From contig JADJWS010000003.1 in assembly GCA_016716235.1 (NCBI GenBank), forward strand, positions 248,001 to 312,000: a stretch of 64,000 nt of DNA, in the 5' to 3' direction. A program made the translations under genes and the position numbers. The notes beneath the pieces were generated by a model. That model was not told the origin of the DNA. It saw nothing but the letters and a program-made list of their open reading frames with translations, and did no database searches. This document shows, in pieces, positions 7,326 to 16,366 of this stretch. Source of the DNA: Candidatus Defluviilinea gracilis. GTDB taxonomy: Bacteria; Chloroflexota; Anaerolineae; Anaerolineales; Villigracilaceae. Position 1 is the stretch's first letter, and every line of letters starts with the position of its first letter.

Positions 7326-8224
7326 CGCAAGAAGCCCAACCGAAACGAAATATATTTTCTTGGATCTTCATTGCATCCGATGAGCCGCGCTTGCGCGCAG
7401 GGTGGAGACTAATCCTTCAAACTCTGTTGCTCATGATTTTTAGTGTGATTACCCTTATCGTTGCCGGGATTTTGAATATAGACTTTCAATCCTCTGATTC
7501 GATCTGGGGGCAAATACTCAACCTCGCCGCAGTGACGGCGTCCATTTATGTTGCCCGTCGCTGGCTCGATAAACGATCTTTTGAAAGCCTCGGGCTGAAA
7601 ATCAACCATCAAACGCTGACAGATATTCTCGCGGGCGTCGGCATCACATTCGTCCAATTCATCTTCATCTTCGGAACGCTGTTCGCATTCGGCTGGCTGA
7701 CCTTCGAGGGCTTTGCGTGGCAATTCGACCCGATCAACGCAGTCATCGCCAACACATTGACGTTCCTCATGGTGTTCATCTTTGTCGGCTGGAACGAGGA
7801 ACTGCTCTCACGCGGCTACCATCTGCAAACCATCGCCAGCGGATTCAATCTTTTTTGGGGCGTGATCATTTCCTCCGCCGTGTTTGGCTTGCTCCATCTT
7901 CAAAACCCCAGCGCAACGTGGGTCAGCACGGCGGGAATCTTCTTTGCGGGAGTTTTTCTTGCCTATGGCTACATCCGCACGAAACAACTATGGCTCCCCA
8001 TTGGGCTACACATCGGCTGGAATTTCTTCGAGGGCGTTGTGTTCGGTTTCCCCGTCTCAGGCTTGGATATTTATCCCCTGACGCGCATCGAGGTCACTGG
8101 GCCCGAGTTGTGGACTGGCGGCGCGTTCGGCCCCGAAGCAGGGTTGATCGTTTTGCCATCATTGGCAGTGGGTGGAATTTTAATCTACTTGTTTACGCGA
8201 AACCGTCTTCACAGCTCGGTGTGA
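7322..8224 (+). CDS. CPBP family intramembrane glutamic endopeptidase
   Basis: 300 residues with about seven hydrophobic segments. The CPBP (Rce1/Abi) signature is complete: WNEELLSRG with Glu159, Glu160 and Arg164, then GLLHLQN with His192, then LHIGWNFF near residue 228. The family cleaves membrane-embedded substrates or processes prenyl/bacteriocin peptides; the target here is unknown. It overlaps subunit B of the CoA transferase by 4 bases and closes the operon. About 145 bases without a recognised gene follow before the next lipoprotein. Confidence 0.88.
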   Translation: MTQEAQPKRNIFSWIFIASDEPRLRAGWRLILQTLLLMIFSVITLIVAGILNIDFQSSDSIWGQILNLAAVTASIYVARRWLDKRSFESLGLKINHQTLTDILAGVGITFVQFIFIFGTLFAFGWLTFEGFAWQFDPINAVIANTLTFLMVFIFVGWNEELLSRGYHLQTIASGFNLFWGVIISSAVFGLLHLQNPSATWVSTAGIFFAGVFLAYGYIRTKQLWLPIGLHIGWNFFEGVVFGFPVSGLDIYPLTRIEVTGPELWTGGAFGPEAGLIVLPSLAVGGILIYLFTRNRLHSSV

Positions 8225-8370
8225 TTCGAGGGTTTTTCATCGCGGTACGGTAGTACCATCGTCTCAATTTGTTCAAAACCAATCGCGCAAATTAGGAAGC
8301 GCTTATCATTCCATGATATAAGGCTTGTTGCGCTTTCTGTAACAAGACCGATTAGATTTAAAGGAGACCT

Positions 8371-9183
8371 ATGAATCGAAAGAACCTGGCGTATCTCATC
8401 ATGCTCTTTACCTTAATCCTTACGGCGTGCGCCGCGCCTACCAGCGAACCTCACATTGAACCCACCCCTGGTCCCGACCTGGCATTGACCATCACCGCGC
8501 AAGCAAATCTTCTTCAAGCGTTGACACAAACCGCCCTCGCGCCGACGAACACGCCCGAACCGACCTTCACGCCTGCCCCCGCTTTCACGGTAACGCCATC
8601 CAAAGTAACGATCACCGTCAGCGCAGATACGAACTGCCGCTCTGGTCCCGGCGTGGAGTACGATATCGTCGGCGCGTTGACCATCGGTCAACAGGCAGAG
8701 GTGGTAGGGAAAAGTTCAACCGCGAATTATTGGGTGATCGATAATCCCCTCGGCGCGGGCACATGCTGGCTGTGGGGCGAACATGCCAACCTCACCGGAG
8801 ACGCGGCTGGTCTGCAGGAGGTCGCCGCGCCTCCAACCGTCACACCGCTTGCCGCGCTTGCTCCCATCATCGACCATGCGACAGTTCGATATGATGCGTC
8901 CTCGGGCGGCTTGGTCGTTTACATAGATGTTTATTTCTACGACGGCGAGGGCGACGCGAATTTCCTCGATCTACAACTGGTCAGCGCTTCGGTGGCGGTC
9001 ACCGGAAAGCTCAAAGACGTTTCATTTGCCCCGTCTGCCAACCAAAGAAAAGGCGCTGTCGTAACCGGTCAATGGAGTTGCGGCACAAAACAATATGACA
9101 TGACGGTAGGGGTTGTAATTACCGACCAGGCAGGGCACACAAGTAACACGATCGGGGTCAATTTTTCGTGCAATAAGAATTAA
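8371..9183 (+). CDS. Lipoprotein with bacterial SH3 domain
   Basis: 270 residues. A signal peptide ends in the lipobox LTAC (Cys20), followed by a Thr/Pro-rich linker (residues about 27-75). Then comes an SH3b domain (ITVSADTNCRSGPGVEYDIVGAL, broken here at NCRSGPG) and a C-terminal beta-rich domain of about 110 residues that I do not recognise. SH3b domains usually bind cell-wall or protein ligands, so an outer-face anchoring role is likely. A ribosome-binding sequence AAAGGAGACC precedes the ATG, and the gene appears to be monocistronic. Confidence 0.85.
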   Translation: MNRKNLAYLIMLFTLILTACAAPTSEPHIEPTPGPDLALTITAQANLLQALTQTALAPTNTPEPTFTPAPAFTVTPSKVTITVSADTNCRSGPGVEYDIVGALTIGQQAEVVGKSSTANYWVIDNPLGAGTCWLWGEHANLTGDAAGLQEVAAPPTVTPLAALAPIIDHATVRYDASSGGLVVYIDVYFYDGEGDANFLDLQLVSASVAVTGKLKDVSFAPSANQRKGAVVTGQWSCGTKQYDMTVGVVITDQAGHTSNTIGVNFSCNKN

Positions 9184-9438
9184 CGTAACAGGTCACGACC
9201 ATTTTAGAAGAACTGTGTTATGAGGAGCAAGATACCAGACATGACCAAGGATCGAGGAAAAATCGCGGGAAGAGATGATCGCGCTCATCTGGACGAGATA
9301 ATGCACTCAAGAAGTGATCACAGACGATCCGTCCACGAATAAAAACCACAAATTCACGAAACACATTCGTTTACGTGTGCCCGTCAGGGTATTCGTGAAA
9401 AATTCGTGGGTGGTTTGCCCACGACAGGAACCCAAACC

Positions 9439-9897
9439 ATGATCGCCATCGCCTTCCTCGCAGACCATCCCGAAACCATCCCCGCATTGGCAACGCTGTT
9501 CCGCGCCCAATGGTACAAGCATTATGCCGATTGGACTCAAGCCGAGATAGAGCAGGATTTTCTCGAAGACACATCGCGTGACCGTCTTCCCTGCCGCCTG
9601 GTTGCGTTCGAGGATGACCAACTCGCTGGCACGATCATCCTGCGCGAGCAAAACCACGTTGCTCCAGAATATCAGCCTGAGCTGGGAGGATTGCTTGTCG
9701 TTGAGTCCCATCGAGGTCACGGCATTGGGACGGAATTGGTTCGCGCGGGGATGAAGTTAGCGTCCGATCTTGAGTATGAGACCGTCTATGCGACGACCGT
9801 GTCTGCGGTGGGGATATTGGAACGCTTGGGCTGGGAGTTTGTCAAAACGATCAGTCATGATGATGAACAGTTGGCGTTGTATCGCTGTACATTGTGA
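9439..9897 (+). CDS. GNAT family N-acetyltransferase
   Basis: 152 residues with the acetyl-CoA-binding core: the strand GGLLVVESHRGHGIGTELV (motif A, R/Q-x-x-G-x-G/A) and a following helix, then AVGILERLGWEF as the C-terminal motif B. The substrate is unknown. The ATG at 9439 is used because the open frame upstream overlaps a palindromic repeat (ATTCGTGAAAAATTCGTGGG, 9391-9410). Alone on its strand; the next genes are convergent. Confidence 0.82.
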   Translation: MIAIAFLADHPETIPALATLFRAQWYKHYADWTQAEIEQDFLEDTSRDRLPCRLVAFEDDQLAGTIILREQNHVAPEYQPELGGLLVVESHRGHGIGTELVRAGMKLASDLEYETVYATTVSAVGILERLGWEFVKTISHDDEQLALYRCTL

Positions 9898-10060
9898 GCG
9901 CAAACAAAACGGTCGGTAAGCCAATTTCGCGCCGCTTTTGCTCAAGTCCGCCCTGAATGGCGAGATAAATCTCGCCTTACAACCCGGGTTGCGCGCGAGC
10001 TTTCTCAAAGGTCTCCGCGGACTCTGTGGCAGAGCAAGAGTCGCTTAGCAAGAGGACAAT

Positions 10061-10097
10061 AAAAAAGACCTCGCAGGCAAAACCTGCGAGGTCTTTT
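10061..10097. terminator. Rho-independent terminator of the yggU-containing operon
   Basis: GACCTCGCAGG and CCTGCGAGGTC pair around a 5-base loop, extended by A/T pairs to 15 bp. On the minus strand the stem is followed by a run of T, directly behind the stop at 10105. Confidence 0.85.
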
Positions 10098-10104
10098 GAT
10101 CGCA

Positions 10105-10416
10105 TTATCCCAGATGCGCCACGATGCGCGAATGGGCGGTCTCGGTATCCATATCGAGCACCGTGATCAGTTTATCGCGCCCCGCAAACCCCGCCACAAT
10201 ATCAAGGCGCGTTTTTGCCACCCCGAGAATATCGGAGAGAAATTCGATCAACGCCTCATTGGCTTCGTTATCGGCGGGCGGCGCGGCGATGCGCACTTTG
10301 ATCGTCCCGTCGTCCAACAACTCCACGATCTCATTGCGGCTGGCGCGCGGCGTGACCCGCACCGCCAACGCGGAGCCTTTCTTACCATCGTGCAGTTTTA
10401 TTTTTTTATCAGACAT
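10105..10416 (-). CDS. yggU: DUF167 / YggU family protein
   Basis: 103 residues, matching the small DUF167 family (YggU in E. coli). The signatures RVTPRASRNEI and IAAPPADNEANEALIEFL are both present. The biochemical role of the family is not established. It follows yggT with a 2-base gap and is the last gene before a strong terminator, in the conserved order yggS-yggT-yggU often seen near cell-division and proline genes. Confidence 0.9.
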   Translation of the reverse strand: MSDKKIKLHDGKKGSALAVRVTPRASRNEIVELLDDGTIKVRIAAPPADNEANEALIEFLSDILGVAKTRLDIVAGFAGRDKLITVLDMDTETAHSRIVAHLG

Positions 10417-10418
10417 GG

Positions 10419-10679
10419 CTACCTCAGCGAAGTGAGAATGGCAACGATAAAGCGCGAAGCAAACTGGATCAAGAGCATCAGGATCATCGGGCTGAAATCG
10501 AACATACCGGCGGCAGGCACCACGCGGCGGATGGGCATGAGCATCGGCTCGATGATGTTGTCGATGCCGCGCCGCACCGGGTGATAAGGGTCCATCACAT
10601 AAGAAAGGATGACGGAAACAAAGATCAGCAGGGTTAGGAGTTGGGATAATAATTCGACGATATCGATCAAGGTGTCCAT
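10419..10679 (-). CDS. yggT: YggT family membrane protein
   Basis: 86 residues with two hydrophobic helices (about 7-27 and 62-83) and between them the family motif DPYHPVRRGIDNIIEPMLMP. YggT proteins are small inner-membrane proteins linked to osmotic tolerance and, in some bacteria, to division-protein placement. Its start overlaps the end of yggS by 13 bases and yggU begins 2 bases after its stop, so the three are one transcript. Confidence 0.9.
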   Translation of the reverse strand: MDTLIDIVELLSQLLTLLIFVSVILSYVMDPYHPVRRGIDNIIEPMLMPIRRVVPAAGMFDFSPMILMLLIQFASRFIVAILTSLR

Positions 10680-11422
10680 GACGCGTCAGCCTCCGATGTA
10701 TGCCTGCGCTCGCCAACGATAGCCGTGCCCACGCGGACGAGGGTGGCGCCCTCCTCCACCGCCACAACGTAGTCCATGCTGGTGCCCATGGAGAGTTCGC
10801 TCCAATCCGCGCCGGGGAGTTGGTCCGCCAAATGGTCGCGGAGCCGCCGCACTTGGCGAAAGAAGCGGCGCGAGTCTTCCGCGTCTTTTCCCAACGGGGG
10901 CATGCTCATCAGTCCGCAAATCCGCAAGTGAGGCAAATCGAGCAAACCGGCAAGTTCGGGAAGGAGGGAGTCCCATGTTGATTCGTCTGAGGCGTTCCAA
11001 CCGGATTTGGTCTCTTCGCCGCCCACGTTGAATTCGAGCAGGACGGGTAATATGCGCTCCGCTTCGCCGGCAAAACGGCTGAGGCGTTGGGCAAGTTTGA
11101 GGCTATCGAGTGAGTGTAAAAGTGCGAAGTGATCTGCCACCAGGCGGGCTTTGCGGCTCTGCACGTGACCGATCATGTGCCATTCTACACCAGTTTGATT
11201 GCCGAGGGATTGAATTTTCGTGACACCTTCTTCGGGATAATTCTCGCCCAGAATGCGCGCGCCCGCTTCGATGGCGGCTTGCGCCACTTCGAGCGGTTGT
11301 GATTTGGTGACCACCACCAGGCGCGCTTCAGCCGGGTTGCGGTTGCTTTTGCGCGCGGCTGTGGCGATCTGGTCGAGCGCGTGAAGGTATTTTTCGCGGA
11401 TGGTGGAAACTAAAGTGTTCAT
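10667..11422 (-). CDS. yggS: YggS family pyridoxal-phosphate homeostasis protein
   Basis: 251 residues, single-domain alanine-racemase-like TIM barrel. The PLP lysine is in VVVTKSQP (about residue 40); GENYPEEG, WHMIGHVQSRK and GGEETKSG are family-typical. Phosphate-binding SMGTSMDY and RVGTAIVGER are near the end. YggS/PROSC proteins bind PLP and keep its free level in balance rather than catalysing a known reaction. It heads the yggS-yggT-yggU operon. Confidence 0.93.
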   Translation of the reverse strand: MNTLVSTIREKYLHALDQIATAARKSNRNPAEARLVVVTKSQPLEVAQAAIEAGARILGENYPEEGVTKIQSLGNQTGVEWHMIGHVQSRKARLVADHFALLHSLDSLKLAQRLSRFAGEAERILPVLLEFNVGGEETKSGWNASDESTWDSLLPELAGLLDLPHLRICGLMSMPPLGKDAEDSRRFFRQVRRLRDHLADQLPGADWSELSMGTSMDYVVAVEEGATLVRVGTAIVGERRHTSEADASWTP

Positions 11423-11624
11423 AGAGTCACAATATTGTCTACCGCGAAGCGCGCGAAGAATGCAAAGAAAAATATTCTTAGCGGGTTTGGCGGTTAATTT
11501 TTTTCGAGAGTAGACGTGATCGGAAATAATTTCTCGGACGCGGATTTCTTTCTTCTTTATCAGCGTTAATCCGCGTTCCTCTGCCTCCTATCAAAGAACT
11601 TGGGCTTATTACCGATAAAGTCTA

Positions 11625-12395
11625 TTATAAAGCGATCAACGCGCCGAAGCGCCCGGTGCGACCTTTTTCTGCGCGATGCGAGAACCAATCGTCGGTGTGA
11701 CAGGCGGTGCAAATGCCGGCTACTTCGATGTGTTGCACGCCCGCCTGTTCGAGCAGGATTCGGTTCGTCTTCCACAGGTCGAAATGGATCTTGCCGTTAA
11801 CCGAGCGTAGCACCATTTCGGAATCGTCGCCGAATTTTTGCATCACTTGCAGGATCACATCCGCGCCGATCTCGTAATGGTCGGGCCCGATGGAGGGCCC
11901 GATGCAGGCGACGATATCGGCGGGGTTGGAGTTGTAATTCGTTTTCATGGCGTTCACCAGCGAGCCAGCCACGCCGCGCAGGGTTCCCATCCAGCCGGCA
12001 TGAGCGACACCGACGACTCCCTTGCGCGGATCATGCGCGAGGATGGGCACGCAATCGGCGAAGCGCATGAACAGGCTGACCTCCGGCTTGTCGGTGAGGA
12101 TCACATCTGCCTGCCGGACCGATTCGCCTTCCGGGCGGGGGGCTTTGGCGCACACCACGTCGGCGCTGTGCACCTGCCAGACATCAAAGATGGATTCGGG
12201 GGCGCGGTCTAAGGCGCGGAATGACAATTGGCGATTCTTGCGGACCCGGTCGAGGTCGTCGCCCACAGTCCCCCCCACATTGAGCGAACCCCACGGTTTC
12301 GGGCTGGCGCCGCCGTGGCGCGTGAATACGGCGTGACGAGTATTCAGCGATTCAAATTGATAATAGCGAAGCCCGTTCATTTCGGCGAATGGCAT
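11625..12395 (-). CDS. pgeF: Peptidoglycan editing factor PgeF (DUF152 / YfiH)
   Basis: 256 residues. The DUF152 metal site is visible: RFADCVPI (Cys), HAGWMGT (His) and CTACHTDDWFSHR near the C-terminus. E. coli PgeF (YfiH) removes wrongly incorporated residues from the peptidoglycan precursor; relatives have purine nucleoside or polyphenol oxidase activity. It is the last gene of a minus-strand operon with an L,D-transpeptidase, CcdA and a DUF2085 protein, which supports an envelope role. About 200 bases of repeat-like sequence separate it from yggS. Confidence 0.9.
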   Translation of the reverse strand: MPFAEMNGLRYYQFESLNTRHAVFTRHGGASPKPWGSLNVGGTVGDDLDRVRKNRQLSFRALDRAPESIFDVWQVHSADVVCAKAPRPEGESVRQADVILTDKPEVSLFMRFADCVPILAHDPRKGVVGVAHAGWMGTLRGVAGSLVNAMKTNYNSNPADIVACIGPSIGPDHYEIGADVILQVMQKFGDDSEMVLRSVNGKIHFDLWKTNRILLEQAGVQHIEVAGICTACHTDDWFSHRAEKGRTGRFGALIAL

Positions 12396-12430
12396 GGCGA
12401 ATCACTTCCCTCCATGGTTTGCATGGTCGA

Positions 12431-13444
12431 TCATTTCTGCGACTGCTCGATCGAGTTGAATTTTTTGATGAAGAATTGCCGCGTTTCAGCCATCGACTCT
12501 TCCATGTAGGGGTAGGCAAACCAGGCGGTCATCAAACCAAATAACGCGCCGGTGAGGATGCGAAGGATAGGCGTGCTTTCGCGGTACGGCAGAAGGTTGG
12601 CGAGCCATTGCCACTCGATCTGGCTGAAGAGTTGCGAGAAACCATCCAAGCCGATGGGTCCCATGCCGACGAGGATCCACACGATCCAATGGATGGGCTT
12701 GATGCGGCGTCCTGTGGCGGCATAGATCACGCCAAACAACAAGATCGCGCCGTAGATCGCCACGTCGCGTTCGCATAATGCGACTTTGTAGCCGACAGAT
12801 TCATTCCCAATGTAGGCGCGCGCATCGTAGCGGGCGAAACTGGTCGCGTCGCGCAGGCCGACAATGCCGGTGACCTCCTCGAAGGTTCGGACGCCGGACA
12901 TGCCCGCCTCTGCCAGCGGATAGTAAGGCTGTTCTCCATATAGAAAGAAGGATCGAAACCCAAACTGATGGCATAGCGGTTTGTAAATGGTGTAAATCAC
13001 TTGCGCCGGAACAGGCGCTCCGATTTTCATAAACGTGGGGGCAAGGAAGGGCAAGCCCACATACAACAGGATGAAGGTGTTCAACATTGCCAGATAATGG
13101 CGCGAGATCCAAGCCATCACCCGGTCGGCTCCGCTGATGGATTGCCCGCGGCGGAGGCGGTCGTGGTGGTCTTCGCGTCCAAGCCGGTCCAGTTGTCCCC
13201 GTCGGTCTGAGGCGGCGCCGAGCGTCATGCTGAGTTTTTGTTTGTCGAAGGGATGTTTCAAACTGTACGGACCCACTTCAACGACCGGCGCGTTCTCTCC
13301 GAAATTCTTTTGGAGCGCGGGGTCTGAGTCCACGTTCACTTCTACCAGCCGGTGCGGGAATTTTTCCTGAAGCGAAAGCAAGTCGGCTTTTGCCGCGTTG
13401 CTGTGTTCGTCGTCTTTGCGAAAGTACAGGGTGACTGTGAGCAT
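12431..13444 (-). CDS. Glutaredoxin-like domain (no redox cysteines) fused to DUF2085 membrane domain
   Basis: 337 residues in two parts. Residues 1-75 look like the small thioredoxin-fold DUF836/glutaredoxin group: a starting strand LTVTLYF, then EVNVDSDPAL and PVVEVGPY. The usual CxxC after the first strand is replaced by KDDEHS, so it cannot do dithiol chemistry. After a charged linker, residues about 110-320 hold six or so hydrophobic helices with PLCHQ, the signature of DUF2085 (CHQ family) proteins of unknown function. It lies 11 bases after ccdA, so a link to membrane thiol chemistry was plausible for the ancestor. Confidence 0.75.
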   Translation of the reverse strand: MLTVTLYFRKDDEHSNAAKADLLSLQEKFPHRLVEVNVDSDPALQKNFGENAPVVEVGPYSLKHPFDKQKLSMTLGAASDRRGQLDRLGREDHHDRLRRGQSISGADRVMAWISRHYLAMLNTFILLYVGLPFLAPTFMKIGAPVPAQVIYTIYKPLCHQFGFRSFFLYGEQPYYPLAEAGMSGVRTFEEVTGIVGLRDATSFARYDARAYIGNESVGYKVALCERDVAIYGAILLFGVIYAATGRRIKPIHWIVWILVGMGPIGLDGFSQLFSQIEWQWLANLLPYRESTPILRILTGALFGLMTAWFAYPYMEESMAETRQFFIKKFNSIEQSQK

Positions 13445-13455
13445 GAATGGAATCT

Positions 13456-14181
13456 CTATAAACCGAAATCGATCCAGAAGAATTGCCCTGCCGCGGCGAT
13501 GCGTTCAAAAATGCCTGTAAACAGCATCACGCCAACAATGATGAGAATGACGCCCATGACAATTTCCACGTAGCGCATCACCTTGCCGTATTTTCGCAAT
13601 GTGAGCGATACCCAGCCGACGCCAAGCGCGGCAATGAGAAATGGAATGCCCAGCCCGGCAGAGTAAGCGCTTAACAGTGAAACTCCCTGCGAAACCGAAC
13701 CGCCGTTCAGCACAAGCGTGAGGATCGCGCCGAGCACGGGACCAACGCACGGCGACCAGCCCGCTGAAAAGAATACGCCCATTAACGCGGAGGAAAGATA
13801 GCCTAATTTTCGATCGGGCAATTGTTGGACGCGCGTGTCGTATTCTAAAAACGGGATGCGGAAGACGCCGATCATGTGCAAGCCGAAGATGACGACAACG
13901 GCGCCGCCGACTTTGGAGAGGAGGAAACGCAGATCGTACAACAACCGCCCGGCGGCAGAGGTGGCGACGCCAAGGGTGATAAAGACGAGGCTGAAGCCGA
14001 GCACGAACGCCAAGCCGTGCGTGAAGGTGATGAAGCGGTTATTGTCTGTTGCTTCGCCGCCTGCCGCCCGTCCGCCCAGATAGCCGACATACGCCGGCAC
14101 CAGTGAAAACACGCACGGCGAGAGGAAAGACGCCAGCCCGGCGAGAAATGCCAGCCCCATTGAGATTTGTGTAAATTCCAT
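13456..14181 (-). CDS. ccdA: Cytochrome c biogenesis / thiol-disulfide interchange membrane protein CcdA
   Basis: 241 residues with six transmembrane helices. The two conserved cysteines are in FLSPCVFSL near residue 23 and GWSPCVGPV near residue 135. CcdA carries electrons from cytoplasmic thioredoxin across the membrane to exported thioredoxin-like proteins. The ATG at 14181 gives the normal short N-terminus. It sits between the L,D-transpeptidase and the DUF2085 fusion with gaps of 17 and 11 bases. It is the only visible membrane electron carrier that could serve the exported selenocysteine thioredoxin at 1999-2535 (inference). Confidence 0.92.
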   Translation of the reverse strand: MEFTQISMGLAFLAGLASFLSPCVFSLVPAYVGYLGGRAAGGEATDNNRFITFTHGLAFVLGFSLVFITLGVATSAAGRLLYDLRFLLSKVGGAVVVIFGLHMIGVFRIPFLEYDTRVQQLPDRKLGYLSSALMGVFFSAGWSPCVGPVLGAILTLVLNGGSVSQGVSLLSAYSAGLGIPFLIAALGVGWVSLTLRKYGKVMRYVEIVMGVILIIVGVMLFTGIFERIAAAGQFFWIDFGL

Positions 14182-14198
14182 TGAATTCCTTGGTTGGT

Positions 14199-15365
14199 TC
14201 AGAACGTCAGTTTTGTGGTGACGACGATCGTGCCGTGATCGGGGAGCGAGAGGCGTTGTTCGCTTTGAGCGAGCGAAACGTATGGCGTCGTCCAGCGGAA
14301 GATCCACTTGGCGTCTTCCGGCGTAACGTTGATACAGCCATGCGAGCGTTTTTCGCCGAACGAGTTATGCCAGAACGCGCCGTGGATGGCGATACCGTCG
14401 CCGCTGATCATGGTCGACCATGGAACCGCCGGCGTGGAGTAGCCCGATTGAAAACTTCCCGCGGTCATGTTCAACGAGATGATCTTCCAGTGCGTGAGCA
14501 GGTTGCCCACCGGCGTTGCCAGTTTATCGCTGATCTGCCCGGTCTCCGGGTCGTAGGCGATTCCGGTAGAGACTCGGCAATAGAAGACCTCGGTGGCGCC
14601 TTCGTAGCAGGATAATGTTTGCCGGTCTAAATCCACGTCGATGCGTTTCTGATCCGCCGCAACCTCCGGGCTGATGGGCGCCACATCCTCGTCTGTCAGA
14701 ATTTTGAATGCCGCGCCGTCTCCCCAGAAAAACTCGCCGTACGCGCCGTAGCCGTAGCCATGGCCGTTCGCGTCTTCGTTCCAGCGATATTCGGCAAAAC
14801 CGTTGCTGGCGCGCACCTGGTCGATCCACACCACTTGCCCATAATACAAGCGCGGCGGGAAGTTGTAGGCGATATGGTCGTTCAACCACGGCGAAGCGAC
14901 TGCTCCTTCATGGGCAAGGTCTACATACGGCACGGTTACTTCCGCCCAAAAACCATTTTGCCCGGCGGGCATTTGAGTAACAGGCGTGTTGGGGAAGTTG
15001 CGGGTCGGCTGAAGCACCGATGAGTAAATGTATCCGTTGGGCGTTTCGACATAGCGTTGGTTGTTCAGCCCGCCGATCACGCTCCCGATCACCTCGCGGT
15101 TCCACTCCACGAGCGTATCGGCTCCGAGTTTGGCGATGGACGAGTTCAGGTTTGGGTCGTTCGTCGGGCGGCTTCGCAAGTCAATATCCGGGTCCACCAC
15201 CCTGCCGATGATCTCGCTGGCGGGAAATTGCGGCAGGCGTTTGGGTCTCAAAAGATCGTCAAAAAGTTTATCGAGGTTGATGCCCATGCGCGGCATGAAC
15301 GCCAATGCGCCCAAGCCCGCGCCGGACAATTTTAGAAAATCGCGTCGTGAAATTTTTTGTGTCAT
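14199..15365 (-). CDS. L,D-transpeptidase (YkuD domain) with Tat signal
   Basis: 388 residues. The N-terminus MTQKISRRDFLKLSG is a twin-arginine signal, so the protein is probably exported folded. A middle region of about 150 residues with SH3-like text (VVDPDIDLRSRP) precedes the YkuD catalytic domain, whose active site is HNSFGEKRSHGCINV with Cys near residue 344. Such enzymes form 3-3 cross-links in peptidoglycan or attach proteins to it. It is first in a four-gene envelope operon. Confidence 0.9.
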   Translation of the reverse strand: MTQKISRRDFLKLSGAGLGALAFMPRMGINLDKLFDDLLRPKRLPQFPASEIIGRVVDPDIDLRSRPTNDPNLNSSIAKLGADTLVEWNREVIGSVIGGLNNQRYVETPNGYIYSSVLQPTRNFPNTPVTQMPAGQNGFWAEVTVPYVDLAHEGAVASPWLNDHIAYNFPPRLYYGQVVWIDQVRASNGFAEYRWNEDANGHGYGYGAYGEFFWGDGAAFKILTDEDVAPISPEVAADQKRIDVDLDRQTLSCYEGATEVFYCRVSTGIAYDPETGQISDKLATPVGNLLTHWKIISLNMTAGSFQSGYSTPAVPWSTMISGDGIAIHGAFWHNSFGEKRSHGCINVTPEDAKWIFRWTTPYVSLAQSEQRLSLPDHGTIVVTTKLTF

Positions 15366-15459
15366 TTGTTTTGTTTACTCTTTCAACAAGGATAATCACA
15401 AAGGAAGGCATCGTCAACGGGCAGATGAGAGATGATTAAGCCGGGCGTACTCTTACCGT

Positions 15460-16155
15460 TCACTCTCTGAAGAAATTCTTAAGCGCCACCACGCAATTGG
15501 CGCTAACCTTGTGACCCACCTCATCTTCGCAATAGGTCACGCGCGCGCCGGCCTGTTCGAGCAACGCCACCGAATGGCGGGCGCGGTCGATGGTCACCGT
15601 TTCGTCTTTGACGCCGTGCGCCACAAAAAAATCTTTTCCTTCCAATGGGCGATTCGGAACCAACGCTTCCAACCCGCTGGGGATGAAGCCGGCGAGGATT
15701 CCCACCTTGCGGATCCTCTGCGGGTACAAAAACGACAGGATATTGCACATCACCGCGCCTTGACTGAACCCCATCATGTCGATCGTTTGACGGTGATCGG
15801 AATCCGCGTCGATCCACGTGGAGGCTTGATACTCGTCCACCAGCCGCATCAACGCCTCGGCAGACGGGCGGAGTTGCTCGAGGCTGGGTTTGCCGAAATC
15901 CTGTCCTGAGTCGAGCACAGAGTCCTTGCTGTGGAGGGGCCGCCACGTGTAACCAGACGTCCCGGTGGAAAGAGGCGCGCGCGGAGCGATCATCCAGTAA
16001 TCGAACGAAAGACTGCGGGCGAAGACCCACATCGAGTTTTCGTCGCCGGTGAATCCGTGGATCAACAGCAGTAAGCGCTTCGGTTTTTTCGCCTGGCGGA
16101 CGCGCATCATCCAGCCTTGAAATTTGATCAGTTCGGTATCAATCAGGGTTTGCAC
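15460..16155 (-). CDS. Alpha/beta hydrolase, phospholipase/carboxylesterase family
   Basis: 231 residues from the GTG at 16155, which overlaps the preceding small membrane gene by 17 bases. The fold is that of the YpfH/carboxylesterase family: LLIHGFTGDENS oxyanion region, nucleophile Ser in GFSQGA, Asp near VKDETV and His in EVGHKVS. It hydrolyses small esters or acyl groups; no substrate can be named. It is the last of four overlapping genes with two patatin-like lipases, suggesting a lipid-remodelling operon. A longer reading from 16221 would lie inside the upstream gene. Confidence 0.82.
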   Translation of the reverse strand: MQTLIDTELIKFQGWMMRVRQAKKPKRLLLLIHGFTGDENSMWVFARSLSFDYWMIAPRAPLSTGTSGYTWRPLHSKDSVLDSGQDFGKPSLEQLRPSAEALMRLVDEYQASTWIDADSDHRQTIDMMGFSQGAVMCNILSFLYPQRIRKVGILAGFIPSGLEALVPNRPLEGKDFFVAHGVKDETVTIDRARHSVALLEQAGARVTYCEDEVGHKVSANCVVALKNFFRE

Positions 16156-16366
16156 GTTTTTGAATCCACTCCAAAATCCACAGAGATAAAAAGATGAGCG
16201 CGATGGGAACGAGCGCGCCAAACAGACAGGTGAGCGCCATGAGCGCCGCGCCCGCGCCGTAGATGAGATAGATCAAGCCCACGCCCACGATCACCAGCAG
16301 GAGGAACGCGCCGACGCCTAAACGGACGTTGGTTTGCTTTGCATACTTACGCAGGTCGCGGCTCAT
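16139..16366 (-). CDS. Small two-helix membrane protein, unknown
   Basis: 75 residues with two hydrophobic segments (about 16-36 and 40-63) after a basic start, and a charged tail. No family is recognised. It overlaps the patatin gene upstream by 20 bases and the esterase gene downstream by 17 bases; such tight overlap argues that it is a real, coupled gene. Confidence 0.65.
   Translation of the reverse strand: MSRDLRKYAKQTNVRLGVGAFLLLVIVGVGLIYLIYGAGAALMALTCLFGALVPIALIFLSLWILEWIQKRANPD

Noticed and set aside
9307..9720. A 137-residue minus-strand open frame covering the GNAT gene start
   Set aside because: The plus-strand GNAT motifs are clear, and the minus-strand text has no family features and overlaps repeat DNA.
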